Source: Pseudomonas asplenii
GTDB taxonomy: Bacteria > Pseudomonadota > Gammaproteobacteria > Pseudomonadales > Pseudomonadaceae
Direction of reading: 5' to 3'
Assembly: GCF_900105475.1 (NCBI RefSeq)
Contig: NZ_LT629777.1
Coordinates: 6,200,001-6,264,000 of the forward strand
DNA length: 64,000 nucleotides
Below the pieces are notes generated by a model. The model did no database searches. It saw nothing but the letters and a program-made list of their open reading frames with translations, and was not told the DNA's origin. Made by a program: the position numbers and the translations under genes. Positions 1 to 10,665 of this stretch are shown piece after piece (the stretch's first letter is position 1; each line of letters starts with the position of its first letter).

Positions 1-3000
1 CCGGCAGCGACCGCCGCTCCCGTGCTGGAGCGCTATGACGTCGGCCCGTTGTTCAATCACCCCGATGACGCCGCATACCACAGTCACCAGCGAATCAACC
101 GCCGTCATGACCAATTGCTGGTCAATGCCATCTACCAGCGCCAGGACAATCACAGCTATGCCAGCCTCGAACCCTTCAGCCGCGACCACGCGGTCAAGGT
201 CACGCGCGCCATCGCCGCAACCAGCACCCAGGAACTGGAGCAGGAACGCCTGGCGCTGACCTTCGACGACACCTACGTCCTGCACGGTCTGCACACCGCC
301 CACGCCACGGGCCCGGCCTACCTGGGCAACGGCCGCCCGGCAGTCGCGGATTTCTTCTCCAGCACGTCCATCTGCTTCGTCACCCAGACCCTGGAGCGAC
401 AGCAGATCTACCTCAGCGGGCTTTATCTGTCCGCCGCCGATGGCGCGCTGCTCAAGTACACCCCACGGGCTTCCGAGGCCCAACGTCAGTTGTGCGATAA
501 CGGCACAGCAGTACAAGCGGCGGCCTCGAGCGACCATCAACTGTTCGAGCTGGCCGACGCCGCCTTCGTGCAGAAAGTCGCGGTCACCGGCAACCTGAGC
601 GTACTGCTCGGCAGCCCGCAGTGGACGCGCCCGGGCCCGGTGGACAGCACCTGGAAACCGGCAGCGAGTGCAAGCGCGCGCCTGCCGAGAGCGGTACGGC
701 TACTGGCACCGCCGTTGATCAACAGCTTCCATGATCTGGGCGTAGGTGCCACCGATGTGATCGATCCGCAACGCGCGCTGCCAGTGTTGATCGGCCCCCT
801 GCCCTTGCAACCCAGGGACCGGATCGACTTGTACTGGGGCACTCATCCCGACCCCGTCGCCACCTATACCCACCAGGACACGGCTCCGGTTGGCGGTCAT
901 ATCACGCTGAAAGTCGAAACCCGCTGGATCACCTCGGGCATGACGACAGTACGTTACGTCCTTACGCCCTTCCCCGGCGGAGAACCGGAAGAGGCGGAAA
1001 AAACCATACGGGTCAAACTGGACATTCCGGGGGCTCCCGAGCGCTCATGCAAGACCGACAACGGCACCACGGTCTGCGAGAACGAAAAACTCGAACTGCC
1101 GCAGATTCTGCCGCCCGGGGTGATCGAAAACCCGGAAGGCGTCAGCGTGGTGGTCAAGCGTTATGCGAACATGGCCGCCGGCGACCGGATCAGGGTGTCG
1201 TGGCATGGTCGCCCTATCCAGCACCCGGCACTGCCGGAGCCGAGCGATGAAGTGGTGATTCCCATCGATCCGGCCATCATCGGCGATGCGGGCAACTCCG
1301 ACTCGATCATCGTGCGCTACGAGATTCGCGACGCGGTCGACAACTGGTCGCAATGGTCACGCCCGGCCATCATCGAAGTCGGTATCGGCGACCCGTCGCT
1401 GCAGGCCCCGGTGGTCCCGCGCGCCCAGGGCATGATGCTGAACCTGGACGAACTCGCCGGTACCGATGTCCAGGTGCTGGTGCTGCGCTACGAGGGCATG
1501 GACAGCCTGCACCGCGTGCGCCTGGTGGTCGAGCGCGAAGATGCCGAAGGTCGGCAACTGGAGCCCTACAGCCAAACCCTCCCCGGCCATGACACGGCCC
1601 CCTTCGTCTCGTTCCGGGTACCCAACCCGCAGTTCCTCGCCATCCTCCAGGGCCAGGCACGCTTCTATTATTTCGTCGAAGTGGCCGAGCAGCCGACTCG
1701 CCGCTCCAAGAGCCTGCCCCTGCGCATCACCGGCCAGGCACGTATCCTCAAGGCCCCACGGGTACCCGTCGCCGAGCAGAACGGCAATGTACTGGACCCG
1801 GCCTTTCGCAATGTGATCGCCCATGTCGAACCCTACGCGTTCATCGCGGCCCACCAGCAGGTCAAGCTGGTCTGGCTCGGCAAGACGGCCAGCGGCGCCG
1901 AGGTGCCCTACGATCAGACCATCACTCTGCGCGAGGATGAAATCGACAAGGACATCCAGTTCCTGATCCCCGACGACAAGGTCAGCGTCCTGGGCGGCGG
2001 TTCCGTCACCCTGCATTACGAGGTCACCACCACCGCCGCGGACACCTTCACCTCGCTGGCGTTGCTGTTGCCGGTCAGCGCCGGTGCCCTCGACCTGCCC
2101 CGCCCCCAGGTGCGCGAAGCATTCGACACCGTGCTGCTGCCAGAACTGGCCCTGCGCGGCGCCACGATCGACGTGCGCTATGCCGACATGCGCGGCAGCG
2201 ATAGTGTCCAGGCCTACTGGCGCGGGACACCCGGCGATGGCACACCGACGATCCCCGCCCAGGCCGGCAGCCCCGGGGGAACCCTGGCGTTTTTCACCGA
2301 GCACACCGCCGTCAGCGCCAATATCGGCAAGCGCGTGGATGTCGGTTATGTCGTCACTCGCGGCAGCGTCCTGTCGCCCGCCGAAATCCTGCCACTGGAC
2401 GTACTGCCCATCGCCCAGGAGAAATTGCCCACGCCGTTCGTACGCCAGGCCCCGGACAACCGCATACTGGACCTCAACACCTTCGCTACCGACGCCACCG
2501 TCGAAGTCGGCAAATGGCCGCATATCCAGGTCGGCCAACGCATCTGGCTGCAGGTTGCCGGTACGCGGAGCAACGGTACGCCCTACCACTTCACCCTGTG
2601 GAACGCGGAGGTCGTCACCGGTATCGCGGATGTCATCGACGGCGTACTGCCCCGGGCCGACCTCGACAGTCTGAAGGACCTGAGCGGCCTGACACTGACC
2701 TTCAAGGTCAGCTTCGACGGCAGCCTCGACGAAGCCTCGGCGCTGGTGTTTCCCAGGTTGACCCTGACCGTGCGGGCGAAAGTCCGGGTACCCGAACTGA
2801 TCCTCGACACCAGCCCGGTCAACCTGCATGGGCAGATCTTCCTGATTCCCTGCCGGCCACAGGTACTGCCGGAGTTCGGCCCGGGCACCTCGGTCAAGCG
2901 GGTCGCCAGCGGCGGGGTCCCCGGCTACACCTACAGCAGCGAAAACCCGCGGGTGGCCGTGGTCGACGCGCAAGGCCGGGTGACCGTGCGCAGCAATGGC

Positions 3001-3402
3001 AGCACCCATATCGTGGTTCGGGACAAGGCCGGGCAGTTCAAGAAGTACCCGGTCAATGTCTACGGCGTGCTGCTGTGCTACGACCTGGGCATCGGCAACA
3101 GTGACAAGACCGCCCAGCGCGCCAAGGCCAAAGGCCTGCGGCTGCCGGACATCGATGAGCTCAAGCGCATCCGTAAACTCTATGGCAGCCGCTGGCCCTT
3201 GCAGCCCAACACGGAGAAGTTCACCTGGTCGATGACCGCCAAGACCGGCTCGCTGGGGCTGATTCTGCTGGTGCTGGAAATGAACAAGCCGGATGCCCCG
3301 GAAACAACCCACCCCGGACTCACCCTGGACCTGGGTCTGGTAACGCTGACCCACCATGCCTCCGGCCTGGGCATCGGCACCCAACTGCTGCCCTGTCACT
3401 GA
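1..3402 (+). CDS. Large Ig-like repeat protein, 5' end outside window
   Basis: The frame is open from base 1, so the start lies upstream; 1,133 residues are visible. Several all-beta modules of roughly 100 residues repeat a core such as RIDLYWGT, RIRVSWHGR, QVKLVWLGK and RIWLQVAGT. Near the C-end ENPRVAVVD and GRVTV resemble a Big2-type bacterial Ig domain. A last segment of about 100 residues has a Cys near each end (LLCYD and LLPCH) and RLPDIDELKRI, recalling the lectin-like tip of intimin/invasin proteins. A surface or exported adhesion-type role is inference; no signal peptide can be judged because the N-terminus is missing. Confidence 0.6.
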   Translation, partial: PAATAAPVLERYDVGPLFNHPDDAAYHSHQRINRRHDQLLVNAIYQRQDNHSYASLEPFSRDHAVKVTRAIAATSTQELEQERLALTFDDTYVLHGLHTAHATGPAYLGNGRPAVADFFSSTSICFVTQTLERQQIYLSGLYLSAADGALLKYTPRASEAQRQLCDNGTAVQAAASSDHQLFELADAAFVQKVAVTGNLSVLLGSPQWTRPGPVDSTWKPAASASARLPRAVRLLAPPLINSFHDLGVGATDVIDPQRALPVLIGPLPLQPRDRIDLYWGTHPDPVATYTHQDTAPVGGHITLKVETRWITSGMTTVRYVLTPFPGGEPEEAEKTIRVKLDIPGAPERSCKTDNGTTVCENEKLELPQILPPGVIENPEGVSVVVKRYANMAAGDRIRVSWHGRPIQHPALPEPSDEVVIPIDPAIIGDAGNSDSIIVRYEIRDAVDNWSQWSRPAIIEVGIGDPSLQAPVVPRAQGMMLNLDELAGTDVQVLVLRYEGMDSLHRVRLVVEREDAEGRQLEPYSQTLPGHDTAPFVSFRVPNPQFLAILQGQARFYYFVEVAEQPTRRSKSLPLRITGQARILKAPRVPVAEQNGNVLDPAFRNVIAHVEPYAFIAAHQQVKLVWLGKTASGAEVPYDQTITLREDEIDKDIQFLIPDDKVSVLGGGSVTLHYEVTTTAADTFTSLALLLPVSAGALDLPRPQVREAFDTVLLPELALRGATIDVRYADMRGSDSVQAYWRGTPGDGTPTIPAQAGSPGGTLAFFTEHTAVSANIGKRVDVGYVVTRGSVLSPAEILPLDVLPIAQEKLPTPFVRQAPDNRILDLNTFATDATVEVGKWPHIQVGQRIWLQVAGTRSNGTPYHFTLWNAEVVTGIADVIDGVLPRADLDSLKDLSGLTLTFKVSFDGSLDEASALVFPRLTLTVRAKVRVPELILDTSPVNLHGQIFLIPCRPQVLPEFGPGTSVKRVASGGVPGYTYSSENPRVAVVDAQGRVTVRSNGSTHIVVRDKAGQFKKYPVNVYGVLLCYDLGIGNSDKTAQRAKAKGLRLPDIDELKRIRKLYGSRWPLQPNTEKFTWSMTAKTGSLGLILLVLEMNKPDAPETTHPGLTLDLGLVTLTHHASGLGIGTQLLPCH

Positions 3403-3448
3403 CAGTGCGCGTCGGGCGTCACCGGAAAACCTGCGGTGACGCCCACGT

Positions 3449-3490
3449 GGCTCTCCCATTGACGCCCTGAAAAGGGCTCATGGGGGAGCC
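3449..3490. terminator. Long hairpin after the repeat protein
   Basis: GGCTCTCCCAT (3449-3459) pairs with ATGGGGGAGCC (3480-3490) with one G-U pair, and an inner GCCCT/AGGGC stem closes a GAAA loop. No T-run follows, so it may be a weak terminator or an mRNA-stabilising hairpin. It ends two bases before the Anr box of the first cco operon. Confidence 0.45.
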
Positions 3491-3492
3491 CA

Positions 3493-3506
3493 TTGACCCC
3501 CGTCAA
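3493..3506 (+). promoter_or_regulatory. Anr/FNR box upstream of first ccoNOQP operon
   Basis: TTGACCCCCGTCAA is a perfect TTGAC-N4-GTCAA palindrome matching the FNR/Anr family consensus TTGAT-N4-ATCAA. It lies 122 bases upstream of the first ccoN start. In Pseudomonas aeruginosa the oxygen-limited cbb3 operon is activated by Anr through such a site, and anr itself is at 17795-18529. The -10 element downstream is not clear-cut. Confidence 0.8.
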
Positions 3507-3627
3507 TACCCGGCGCTGGCTATTTGCCCATGCTTGACGTGCTTTAGTCTGCCTATAACTCCGGGCCGGACATGCAGACCGCCAGGCAGGCCGTCTGTGC
3601 GCTGGCCTGATCCGTGGATGGGGAACC

Positions 3628-5052
3628 ATGAACACTTCAATCAGTACCGCCTACAACTACCGGGTGGTCCGCCAATTCGCCATTATGACGGTGGTGTGGG
3701 GCATCGTCGGCATGGGGCTCGGGGTTTTCCTCGCGGCCCAATTGGTCTGGCCCGAACTCAACTTCAACCTGCCGTGGACCAGCTTCGGTCGTCTGCGCCC
3801 ACTGCACACCAACGCGGTGATCTTCGCCTTTGGCGGCTGCGCGCTGTTCGCCAGTTCCTACTATTCGGTGCAACGCACCTGCCAGACCCAGCTGTTTTCG
3901 CCAAAAGTGGCGGCATTCACTTTCTGGGGCTGGCAACTGGTGATCCTGCTGGCAGCCATCAGCCTGCCGCTGGGCTACACCAGCTCCAAGGAATACGCCG
4001 AACTGGAATGGCCGATCGACATCCTGATCACCATCGTCTGGGTGGCCTACGCCTACGTGTTCTTCGGCACCGTGATGAAGCGCACCACCAAGCACATTTA
4101 TGTCGGTAACTGGTTCTTCGGTGCATTCATCATCACCGTGGCGATCCTGCATATCGTCAACAACCTGGAAATCCCGGTCAGCCTGACCAAGTCCTATTCG
4201 GTCTATGCCGGGGCCACCGACGCCATGGTGCAGTGGTGGTACGGTCACAACGCCGTGGGCTTCTTCCTGACCGCAGGTTTCCTCGGGATGATGTACTACT
4301 TCGTGCCGAAACAGGCCGAACGTCCGGTGTATTCCTATCGCCTGTCCATCGTCCACTTCTGGGCGCTGATCACCCTGTACATCTGGGCCGGTCCCCACCA
4401 CCTGCACTACACCGCCCTGCCGGACTGGGCGCAGTCGCTGGGCATGGTGATGTCGCTGATCCTGCTGGCACCGAGCTGGGGCGGCATGATCAACGGCATG
4501 ATGACCCTCTCGGGCGCCTGGCATAAGCTGCGCAGCGACCCGATCCTGCGGTTCCTGGTGGTGTCCCTGGCGTTCTACGGCATGTCGACCTTCGAAGGTC
4601 CGATGATGGCGATCAAGACCGTCAACGCCCTCTCCCACTACACCGACTGGACCATCGGCCACGTCCACGCCGGCGCGCTGGGTTGGGTAGCGATGATTTC
4701 CATCGGCGCGCTGTACCACATGATCCCGAAAGTCTTCGGTCGCGAGCAGATGCACAGCATCGGCCTGATCAACGCGCACTTCTGGCTCGCCACCATCGGC
4801 ACCGTGCTCTACATCGCCTCGATGTGGGTCAACGGCATCGCCCAGGGCCTGATGTGGCGCGCGGTCAACGAAGACGGCACGCTGACCTACTCCTTCGTCG
4901 AAACCCTGGTGGCCAGCCACCCCGGCTTCATCGTGCGGCTGATCGGCGGCGCCATCTTCCTCAGCGGCATGCTGCTGATGGCCTACAACACCTGGCGCAC
5001 CGTGCGCGGTGCAGTACCTGCCACCGCCACCGCCAACGCGCAGATGGCCTGA
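3628..5052 (+). CDS. ccoN: cbb3 cytochrome c oxidase subunit I (first copy)
   Basis: This is the catalytic haem-copper subunit that reduces oxygen to water in the inner membrane. Its 474 residues equal the usual CcoN length and form about 12 membrane helices. The haem ligand His60 (RPLHTN), the CuB ligand His207 (WWYGHN), the CuB pair in [12 protein letters not shown] and the paired histidines of [10 protein letters not shown] are all present. It heads ccoN-ccoO-ccoQ-ccoP behind an Anr box, so it corresponds by position and control to the oxygen-limited P. aeruginosa copy (CcoN2). Confidence 0.97.
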   Translation: MNTSISTAYNYRVVRQFAIMTVVWGIVGMGLGVFLAAQLVWPELNFNLPWTSFGRLRPLHTNAVIFAFGGCALFASSYYSVQRTCQTQLFSPKVAAFTFWGWQLVILLAAISLPLGYTSSKEYAELEWPIDILITIVWVAYAYVFFGTVMKRTTKHIYVGNWFFGAFIITVAILHIVNNLEIPVSLTKSYSVYAGATDAMVQWWYGHNAVGFFLTAGFLGMMYYFVPKQAERPVYSYRLSIVHFWALITLYIWAGPHHLHYTALPDWAQSLGMVMSLILLAPSWGGMINGMMTLSGAWHKLRSDPILRFLVVSLAFYGMSTFEGPMMAIKTVNALSHYTDWTIGHVHAGALGWVAMISIGALYHMIPKVFGREQMHSIGLINAHFWLATIGTVLYIASMWVNGIAQGLMWRAVNEDGTLTYSFVETLVASHPGFIVRLIGGAIFLSGMLLMAYNTWRTVRGAVPATATANAQMA

Positions 5053-5062
5053 GGAGTCCGCC

Positions 5063-5671
5063 ATGAAACACGAAGTGATCGAAAAGAACGTCGGTCTGTT
5101 GATGCTGCTGATGGTCTTCGCCGTCAGCATCGGCGGCCTGACCCAGATCGTCCCGCTGTTCTTCCAGGACGTCACCAACAAGCCGGTCGAGGGCATGAAG
5201 CCCTACACCGCGCTGCAACTGGAAGGGCGCGACATCTATATCCGCGAAGGCTGCGTCGGTTGCCACTCGCAGATGATCCGGCCGTTCCGCGCCGAGACCG
5301 AACGCTACGGGCACTACTCGGTGGCCGGTGAAAGCGTCTGGGACCACCCGTTCCTGTGGGGCTCCAAGCGCACCGGACCGGACCTGGCCCGCGTCGGCGC
5401 CCGCTACTCGGACGACTGGCACCGCGCGCACCTGTACAACCCGCGCAACGTGGTACCGGAATCGAAGATGCCGGCCTACCCGTGGCTGGTCGCCAACGCC
5501 CTGGACAGCAGCCACACCGAAACCAAGCTGCGCGCCATGCGTACCCTCGGCGTGCCCTACACCGACGACGACATCGCCGGCGCCGTGGCCAGCCTCAAGG
5601 GCAAGAGCGAGATGGACGCGCTGGTCGCCTACCTGCAGGTGCTCGGCACCGCGATCAAGAGCAAGAGGTGA
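5063..5671 (+). CDS. ccoO: cbb3 oxidase subunit II, membrane-anchored monohaem cytochrome c
   Basis: The protein has 202 residues. One N-terminal membrane helix (about residues 8-30) anchors a periplasmic domain with a single haem c site CVGCH and a Met-containing MPAYPW segment suited to the axial ligand. It passes electrons from CcoP towards CcoN. It starts 10 bases after ccoN with a GAGGAG ribosome site. I used the ATG at 5063; an upstream in-frame start would extend back into ccoN. Confidence 0.97.
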   Translation: MKHEVIEKNVGLLMLLMVFAVSIGGLTQIVPLFFQDVTNKPVEGMKPYTALQLEGRDIYIREGCVGCHSQMIRPFRAETERYGHYSVAGESVWDHPFLWGSKRTGPDLARVGARYSDDWHRAHLYNPRNVVPESKMPAYPWLVANALDSSHTETKLRAMRTLGVPYTDDDIAGAVASLKGKSEMDALVAYLQVLGTAIKSKR

Positions 5672-5674
5672 GCC

Positions 5675-5869
5675 ATGGAGATGAGTAGCGGAATGATCCG
5701 CGGCCTCGGCACCCTGGTGGTGATGATTGCCTTCATCGGCCTCGCCATCTGGGTGTTCAACGCCAAGCGCAATCCGGAGTTCGCCCAGGCACGCATGTTG
5801 CCGTTCGCCGACGATCCCTTGCCTGAAACACCTGAACAAGACCCCGTCACAAGGAGCAACCGGCCATGA
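5675..5869 (+). CDS. ccoQ: cbb3 oxidase small subunit CcoQ
   Basis: This 64-residue protein has one membrane helix ([17 protein letters not shown]) followed by the NAKRNPEF and LPFADDP segments typical of CcoQ. CcoQ is a non-catalytic subunit that stabilises the assembled oxidase. It starts 3 bases after ccoO and overlaps ccoP by 4 bases (ATGA), which indicates translational coupling. Confidence 0.93.
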   Translation: MEMSSGMIRGLGTLVVMIAFIGLAIWVFNAKRNPEFAQARMLPFADDPLPETPEQDPVTRSNRP

Positions 5870-6804
5870 CCACCTTCTGGAGTACGTACATCTGCGTACT
5901 GACCATCGGCAGCCTGATCGGCCTGACCTGGCTGCTGATCGGCACGCGCAAGGGCGAAACCAAGGGCAGCGTCGACCAGACCATGGGCCACAGCTTCGAC
6001 GGCATCGAGGAGTACGACAACCCGTTGCCGCAGTGGTGGTTCATGCTGTTCGCCGGCACCCTGGTGTTCTCCGTCGGCTACCTGATCCTCTACCCGGGCC
6101 TGGGCAACTGGAAAGGCATCCTGCCCGGCTACGAGAACGGCTGGACCGGCGTTCACGAGTGGGAAAAGGAAATGGACAAGGCCGATGCCAAGTTCGGACC
6201 GATCTTCGCCAAGTTCGCGGCCATGCCCCTGGAAGAAGTGGCCAAGGACCCACAAGCGCTGAAAATGGGCGGACGCCTGTTCGCCTCCAACTGCGCGGTC
6301 TGCCATGGCTCGGACGCCAAGGGTGCCTATGGCTTCCCGAACCTGGCCGACAACAGCTGGCGTTGGGGCGGCAGTGCCGACACGATCAAGGCCACCATCA
6401 TGGGCGGGCGCATCGCAGCCATGCCGGCCTGGGGTGAAATCCTCGGCGAGGACGGGGTGAAGAACGTCGCCGCCTATGTTCGCCACGACCTGGCCAAGCT
6501 GCCACTGCCGGAAGGCACCGGCGCTGACCTGGCCGCCGGCCAGCAAGCCTTCAACACTACCTGCGTGGCTTGCCATGGTGCCACCGGCCAGGGAACCCAG
6601 GCCATGGGCGCCCCCGACCTGACCACGCCTGCCGCCTTCATCTATGGCAGCAGCCTGGCCCAGTTGCAACAGACCATCCGCCACGGTCGCCAAGGCCATA
6701 TGCCGGCCCAGAGCGAACTGCTCGGCAACGATAAGGTGCAGTTGCTGGCCGCTTACGTGTACAGCCTTTCCCACGGCAGTCAAGGAGAAAACAAAGCTCA
6801 ATAA
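5866..6804 (+). CDS. ccoP: cbb3 oxidase subunit III, dihaem cytochrome c
   Basis: The protein has 312 residues. An N-terminal helix and the cytoplasmic [14 protein letters not shown] segment precede a second helix and a periplasmic part with two haem c sites, CAVCH and CVACH. It is the entry point for electrons from soluble or membrane cytochrome c. It is 12 residues shorter than the second copy (9378-10352), which has an insertion between the GVLPGY motif and GWTGVHEW. Confidence 0.97.
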   Translation: MTTFWSTYICVLTIGSLIGLTWLLIGTRKGETKGSVDQTMGHSFDGIEEYDNPLPQWWFMLFAGTLVFSVGYLILYPGLGNWKGILPGYENGWTGVHEWEKEMDKADAKFGPIFAKFAAMPLEEVAKDPQALKMGGRLFASNCAVCHGSDAKGAYGFPNLADNSWRWGGSADTIKATIMGGRIAAMPAWGEILGEDGVKNVAAYVRHDLAKLPLPEGTGADLAAGQQAFNTTCVACHGATGQGTQAMGAPDLTTPAAFIYGSSLAQLQQTIRHGRQGHMPAQSELLGNDKVQLLAAYVYSLSHGSQGENKAQ

Positions 6805-6818
6805 ATACCGGATATTTC

Positions 6819-6844
6819 CTGCCGCATCGATCAAGATGCGGCAG
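6819..6844 (+). terminator. Hairpin after first cco operon
   Basis: CTGCCGCATC (6819-6828) and GATGCGGCAG (6835-6844) form a perfect 10-bp stem with a 6-base loop, 14 bases after the ccoP stop. Only a short TT follows, so termination may be partial and read-through into the second operon is possible. Confidence 0.6.
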
Positions 6845-7138
6845 TTCCCCGCCGTTGCGCGACCGAGTGTCGCACCTCCCTTTCAGTCCGCCTACCCACT
6901 CCCGGGAATCGGTACTACGCTTTCCAAACCCAGATCAATCCGCAACCCCTCGCCAACCGGCCGGTCACGGCGTTGGCGAGGGCGCGTTTTGACCCTACTC
7001 CGAGCATGGAAAGGCCGCAGAATCAGCGTCGCACGGTATTGACCCAGGTCATGGCGCGTTGCAATGACCCTACGCTTTATCCATACTTGCGACCGATTTT
7101 CACCCCTAATAACTATATCCAAACCGTGGAACCTTAGA
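6845..7138 (+). promoter_or_regulatory. Leader of second cco operon with a degenerate Anr-type box
   Basis: No gene is seen between the two operons. TTGACCCAGGTCAT at 7039-7052 resembles an Anr box but the second half-site is imperfect. AT-rich sequence at 7080-7120 (CTAATAACTATATCC) offers possible -10 elements. In P. aeruginosa the corresponding cbb3-1 operon is expressed constitutively, which would fit a weaker Anr site here. Confidence 0.4.
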
Positions 7139-8581
7139 ATGAGCACAGCAATAAGTCAGACGGCTTATAACTATAAGGTAGTCCGCCAGTTCGCCATCAT
7201 GACGGTGGTCTGGGGGATCCTTGGCATGGGGCTCGGCGTTTTCATCGCCTCTCAACTGGTCTGGCCGGAGCTGAATTTCGGTCTGCCGTGGACGAGTTTT
7301 GGACGCCTGCGCCCGTTGCATACCAACCTGGTGATCTTCGCCTTCGGGGGTTGCGCCCTGTTTGCCACCTCCTACTATGTGGTGCAACGCACCTGCCAGG
7401 TGCGACTGATCTCCGACAGCCTCGCGGCCTTCCATTTCTGGGGTTGGCAAGCCGTGATCATCGGCGCGCTGGCCACCCTGCCGCTGGGCTACACCACCAC
7501 CAAGGAATACGCCGAACTGGAGTGGCCGCTGGCTATCCTGCTGGCCGTGGTCTGGGTGGTCTACGCCCTGGTGTTCTTCGGCACCATCGTCAAGCGCAAG
7601 ACCAAGCACATCTATGTCGGCAACTGGTTCTACGGCGCCTTCATCGTCGTCACCGCCATGCTGCACATCGTCAACCACGCCTCGCTGCCGGTGAGCTTCT
7701 TCAAGTCCTACTCGGCCTACTCGGGCGCCACCGATGCGATGATCCAGTGGTGGTACGGGCATAACGCGGTGGGCTTCTTCCTCACCACCGGGTTCCTGGG
7801 AATGATGTACTACTTCGTGCCGAAACAGGCCGAACGCCCGATCTACTCCTATCGCCTGTCGATTGTCCACTTCTGGGCGCTGATCACCCTCTATATCTGG
7901 GCCGGCCCGCACCACCTGCACTACACCGCCCTGCCGGACTGGGCGCAGTCGCTGGGCATGGCCATGTCGATCATCCTGCTGGCCCCGAGCTGGGGTGGCA
8001 TGATCAACGGCATGATGACCCTCTCGGGCGCCTGGCATAAGCTGCGCACCGACCCGATCCTGCGGTTCCTGGTGGTATCCCTGGCGTTCTACGGCATGTC
8101 GACCTTCGAAGGTCCGATGATGGCGATCAAGACCGTCAACGCCCTCTCCCACTACACCGACTGGACCATCGGCCACGTCCATGCCGGCGCGCTGGGCTGG
8201 GTGGCGATGATTTCGATCGGTGCGGTCTACCACATGATCCCGAAACTGTTCGGCCGCGAGCAGATGCACAGCGTCGGCCTGATCAACGCGCACTTCTGGC
8301 TCGCGACCATCGGTACCGTGCTTTACATCGCCTCGATGTGGGTCAACGGCATCACCCAGGGCCTGATGTGGCGGGCGGTCAACGACGACGGCACGCTGAC
8401 CTACTCCTTCGTCGAAGCGCTGCAGGCCAGCCACCCCGGCTTCATCGTTCGCGCCCTGGGCGGTGCGTTCTTCGCCAGCGGCATGCTGCTGATGGCGTAC
8501 AACACCTGGCGTACCGTTCGCGCCTCGAACCCGGCTGAAGCTGAAGCCGCCGCTCGGATCGCTGTCGTTGGAGCTCACTGA
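7139..8581 (+). CDS. ccoN: cbb3 cytochrome c oxidase subunit I (second copy)
   Basis: This second catalytic subunit (480 residues) closely matches the first copy over its whole length, with the same haem and CuB histidines ([32 protein letters not shown]). Differences cluster at the termini and in the first third. I chose ATG 7139 ([18 protein letters not shown]) because it aligns with the first copy; an in-frame start at 7064 would add an unrelated leader. Its stop overlaps the ccoO start by one base (TGATG). Confidence 0.97.
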   Translation: MSTAISQTAYNYKVVRQFAIMTVVWGILGMGLGVFIASQLVWPELNFGLPWTSFGRLRPLHTNLVIFAFGGCALFATSYYVVQRTCQVRLISDSLAAFHFWGWQAVIIGALATLPLGYTTTKEYAELEWPLAILLAVVWVVYALVFFGTIVKRKTKHIYVGNWFYGAFIVVTAMLHIVNHASLPVSFFKSYSAYSGATDAMIQWWYGHNAVGFFLTTGFLGMMYYFVPKQAERPIYSYRLSIVHFWALITLYIWAGPHHLHYTALPDWAQSLGMAMSIILLAPSWGGMINGMMTLSGAWHKLRTDPILRFLVVSLAFYGMSTFEGPMMAIKTVNALSHYTDWTIGHVHAGALGWVAMISIGAVYHMIPKLFGREQMHSVGLINAHFWLATIGTVLYIASMWVNGITQGLMWRAVNDDGTLTYSFVEALQASHPGFIVRALGGAFFASGMLLMAYNTWRTVRASNPAEAEAAARIAVVGAH

Positions 8582-9189
8582 TGAAGCACGAAGTAGTCGA
8601 GAAGAATATCGGCCTGCTGGCCTTCTTCATGGTCATCGCCGTGAGCATCGGCGGCCTGACCCAGATCGTCCCGCTGTTCTTCCAGGACGTCACCAACAAG
8701 CCGGTCGAGGGCATGAAGCCCCGCACCGCACTGGAACTGGAAGGCCGCGACATCTACATCGCCAACGGTTGTGTCGGCTGCCATTCGCAGATGATCCGGC
8801 CGTTCCGCGCTGAAACCGAACGCTACGGGCACTATTCGGTGGCCGGTGAAAGCGTCTGGGACCACCCGTTCCTGTGGGGTTCCAAGCGTACCGGGCCGGA
8901 CCTGGCCCGTGTCGGCGGTCGTTACTCCGATGACTGGCACCGCGCGCACCTGTACAACCCGCGCAACGTGGTGCCCGAGTCGAAAATGCCGGCCTACCCG
9001 TTCCTCGTGGAAAACAAGCTCGACGGCAAGGACACCGCGAAGAAGATGGAAGTCCTGCGCACCCTCGGCGTGCCTTACACCGACGAAGACATCGCCGGTG
9101 CAAAAGACGCCGTGAAGGGCAAGACCGAAATGGACGCACTGGTGGCCTACCTGCAAGGCCTTGGCACCATCATCAAAAGCAAACGGTGA
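8581..9189 (+). CDS. ccoO: cbb3 oxidase subunit II (second copy)
   Basis: The protein has 202 residues, with an N-terminal anchor helix, one CVGCH haem c site and a Met ligand candidate in MPAYPF. It is nearly identical to the first CcoO through the haem region and diverges after about residue 145, around the [14 protein letters not shown] segment. It transfers electrons between CcoP and CcoN. Confidence 0.97.
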   Translation: MKHEVVEKNIGLLAFFMVIAVSIGGLTQIVPLFFQDVTNKPVEGMKPRTALELEGRDIYIANGCVGCHSQMIRPFRAETERYGHYSVAGESVWDHPFLWGSKRTGPDLARVGGRYSDDWHRAHLYNPRNVVPESKMPAYPFLVENKLDGKDTAKKMEVLRTLGVPYTDEDIAGAKDAVKGKTEMDALVAYLQGLGTIIKSKR

Positions 9190-9195
9190 TTGTTC

Positions 9196-9381
9196 ATGGA
9201 TATCGGGATGATTCGTGGCCTGGGCACCGTCGTGGTGATGGTGGCTTTTATCGGTCTGGCCTTGTGGGTGTTCAGCCCCAAGCGCAAGTCGGAGTTTGAA
9301 GACGCGACCTTGCTGCCTTTCGCGGACGATCCCGAAGCCATCAAGCACGTCGAGCAAGCTTCTAGGAGTAACAAAGAATGA
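9196..9381 (+). CDS. ccoQ: cbb3 oxidase small subunit CcoQ (second copy)
   Basis: This 61-residue single-helix protein ([17 protein letters not shown]) has the conserved [10 protein letters not shown] and LPFADDP segments. I chose ATG 9196 (MDIGMIRG), which aligns with the first CcoQ; a TTG at 9190 directly after the ccoO stop would add two residues. It overlaps ccoP by 4 bases. Confidence 0.9.
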   Translation: MDIGMIRGLGTVVVMVAFIGLALWVFSPKRKSEFEDATLLPFADDPEAIKHVEQASRSNKE

Positions 9382-10352
9382 CTACGTTCTGGAGTCTGTA
9401 CGTCACAGTCCTCAGTCTGGGTACCATTTTCGCCTTGACCTGGCTGCTGCTGTCGACCCGCAAGGGGCAGCGCGCCGAGCAGACCGACGAGACCGTCGGC
9501 CACTCCTTCGACGGGATCGAGGAGTACGACAACCCACTGCCGAAATGGTGGTTCATGCTGTTCGTCGGCACCATCGTCTTTGCCCTCGGCTACCTGGTGA
9601 TGTACCCGGGCCTGGGCAACTGGAAAGGCGTGCTGCCAGGTTACAACTACCTGGACAACGATAAGCAGACCCCCTTCGCCAACGGCCAGACCGGCTGGAC
9701 CGGCGTGCACGAATGGGAAAAGGAAATGGCCCGATCGGACGCCAAGTTCGGGCCGATCTTCGCCAAATATGCCGCCATGCCCATCGAAGAGGTGGCCAAG
9801 GATCCGCAAGCCTTGAAGATGGGGGGCCGCCTGTTCGCCTCCAACTGCTCGGTGTGCCACGGTTCCGATGCCAAGGGCGCCTATGGCTTCCCCAACCTGA
9901 CCGATGCGGACTGGCGCTGGGGCGGTGATCCGCAGACCATCAAGCAGACCATTATGGCCGGTCGCCATGCGGTGATGCCGGCCTGGGCCGAAGTGATTGG
10001 CGAGCAGGGCGTGGCCGATGTGGCCGCGTTCGTGCTGACCAACCTGGACGGTCGCAAGCTGCCGGAAGGCGCCAAGGCCGACCCGGTCAATGGCCAGAAG
10101 CTGTTCGCCGCCAACTGCGTGGCCTGCCATGGGCCGGAAGGCAAAGGCACACCCGCCATGGGCGCGCCGAACCTGACGCACCCGGCCGCGTTCATCTACG
10201 GTTCGAGCTTCGCGCAACTGCAACAGACCATCCGTTACGGTCGCCAGGGCCAGATGCCGGCCCAGGAACAGATCCAGGGCAATGACAAGGTCCACCTGCT
10301 GGCCGCCTACGTCTACAGCCTGTCCCACGGTAACGACAAGCCGGCCGAATAA
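9378..10352 (+). CDS. ccoP: cbb3 oxidase subunit III, dihaem cytochrome c (second copy)
   Basis: The protein has 324 residues with haem c motifs CSVCH and CVACH in the periplasmic part. Relative to the first copy it carries about 12 extra residues ([14 protein letters not shown]) just before the periplasmic [11 protein letters not shown] segment. That insertion could change docking of the electron donor. It is the last gene of the operon, before a strong terminator. Confidence 0.97.
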   Translation: MTTFWSLYVTVLSLGTIFALTWLLLSTRKGQRAEQTDETVGHSFDGIEEYDNPLPKWWFMLFVGTIVFALGYLVMYPGLGNWKGVLPGYNYLDNDKQTPFANGQTGWTGVHEWEKEMARSDAKFGPIFAKYAAMPIEEVAKDPQALKMGGRLFASNCSVCHGSDAKGAYGFPNLTDADWRWGGDPQTIKQTIMAGRHAVMPAWAEVIGEQGVADVAAFVLTNLDGRKLPEGAKADPVNGQKLFAANCVACHGPEGKGTPAMGAPNLTHPAAFIYGSSFAQLQQTIRYGRQGQMPAQEQIQGNDKVHLLAAYVYSLSHGNDKPAE

Positions 10353-10376
10353 CCCTCGGCTGGCCGCGTCACCCAA

Positions 10377-10408
10377 GGCTCCGCCCGTGCAGACTGGCGG
10401 GGCCTTTT
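10377..10408 (+). terminator. Rho-independent terminator of second cco operon
   Basis: GGCTCCGCC (10377-10385) pairs with GGCGGGGCC (10396-10404) with one wobble pair, followed directly by TTTT. Confidence 0.85.
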
Positions 10409-10475
10409 CATTGCCGCACCGCGTCACGCCTGACGAAATCGGTCAGTCCCATCCACGGGTTTGACCTATAGTCAA

Positions 10476-10489
10476 TTGACCTGCGTCAT
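10476..10489 (+). promoter_or_regulatory. Anr-type box upstream of ccoG
   Basis: TTGACCTGCGTCAT fits TTGAC-N4-GTCAA except for the last base. Just before it, TTGACCTATAGTCAA (10461-10475) is a palindrome with the same half-sites but a 5-base spacer. The stretch 10409-10665 has no gene. One of the two elements probably makes the ccoGHIS cluster respond to Anr. Confidence 0.55.
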
Positions 10490-10665
10490 CCTTTGTTACA
10501 TTCGCTACACCATCCTGAGCGTTCACCCAACGCGACCAAAGGTCGCACCCTTTGGACCAGGTCAGAGGCGTATCATCAAGCCACTGCACTAAGCTTCAAC
10601 CAGCTATCCGATCACGGTCGGCATGTACTGACCGAGACATTCCCCCCCTGCCGTGGGATGCAATG

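Noticed and set aside
1357..3459. 700-residue minus-strand open frame opposite the repeat protein
   Set aside because: It is the antisense of high-GC coding sequence with no family motif and no start signal; the plus-strand frame carries clear repeats.
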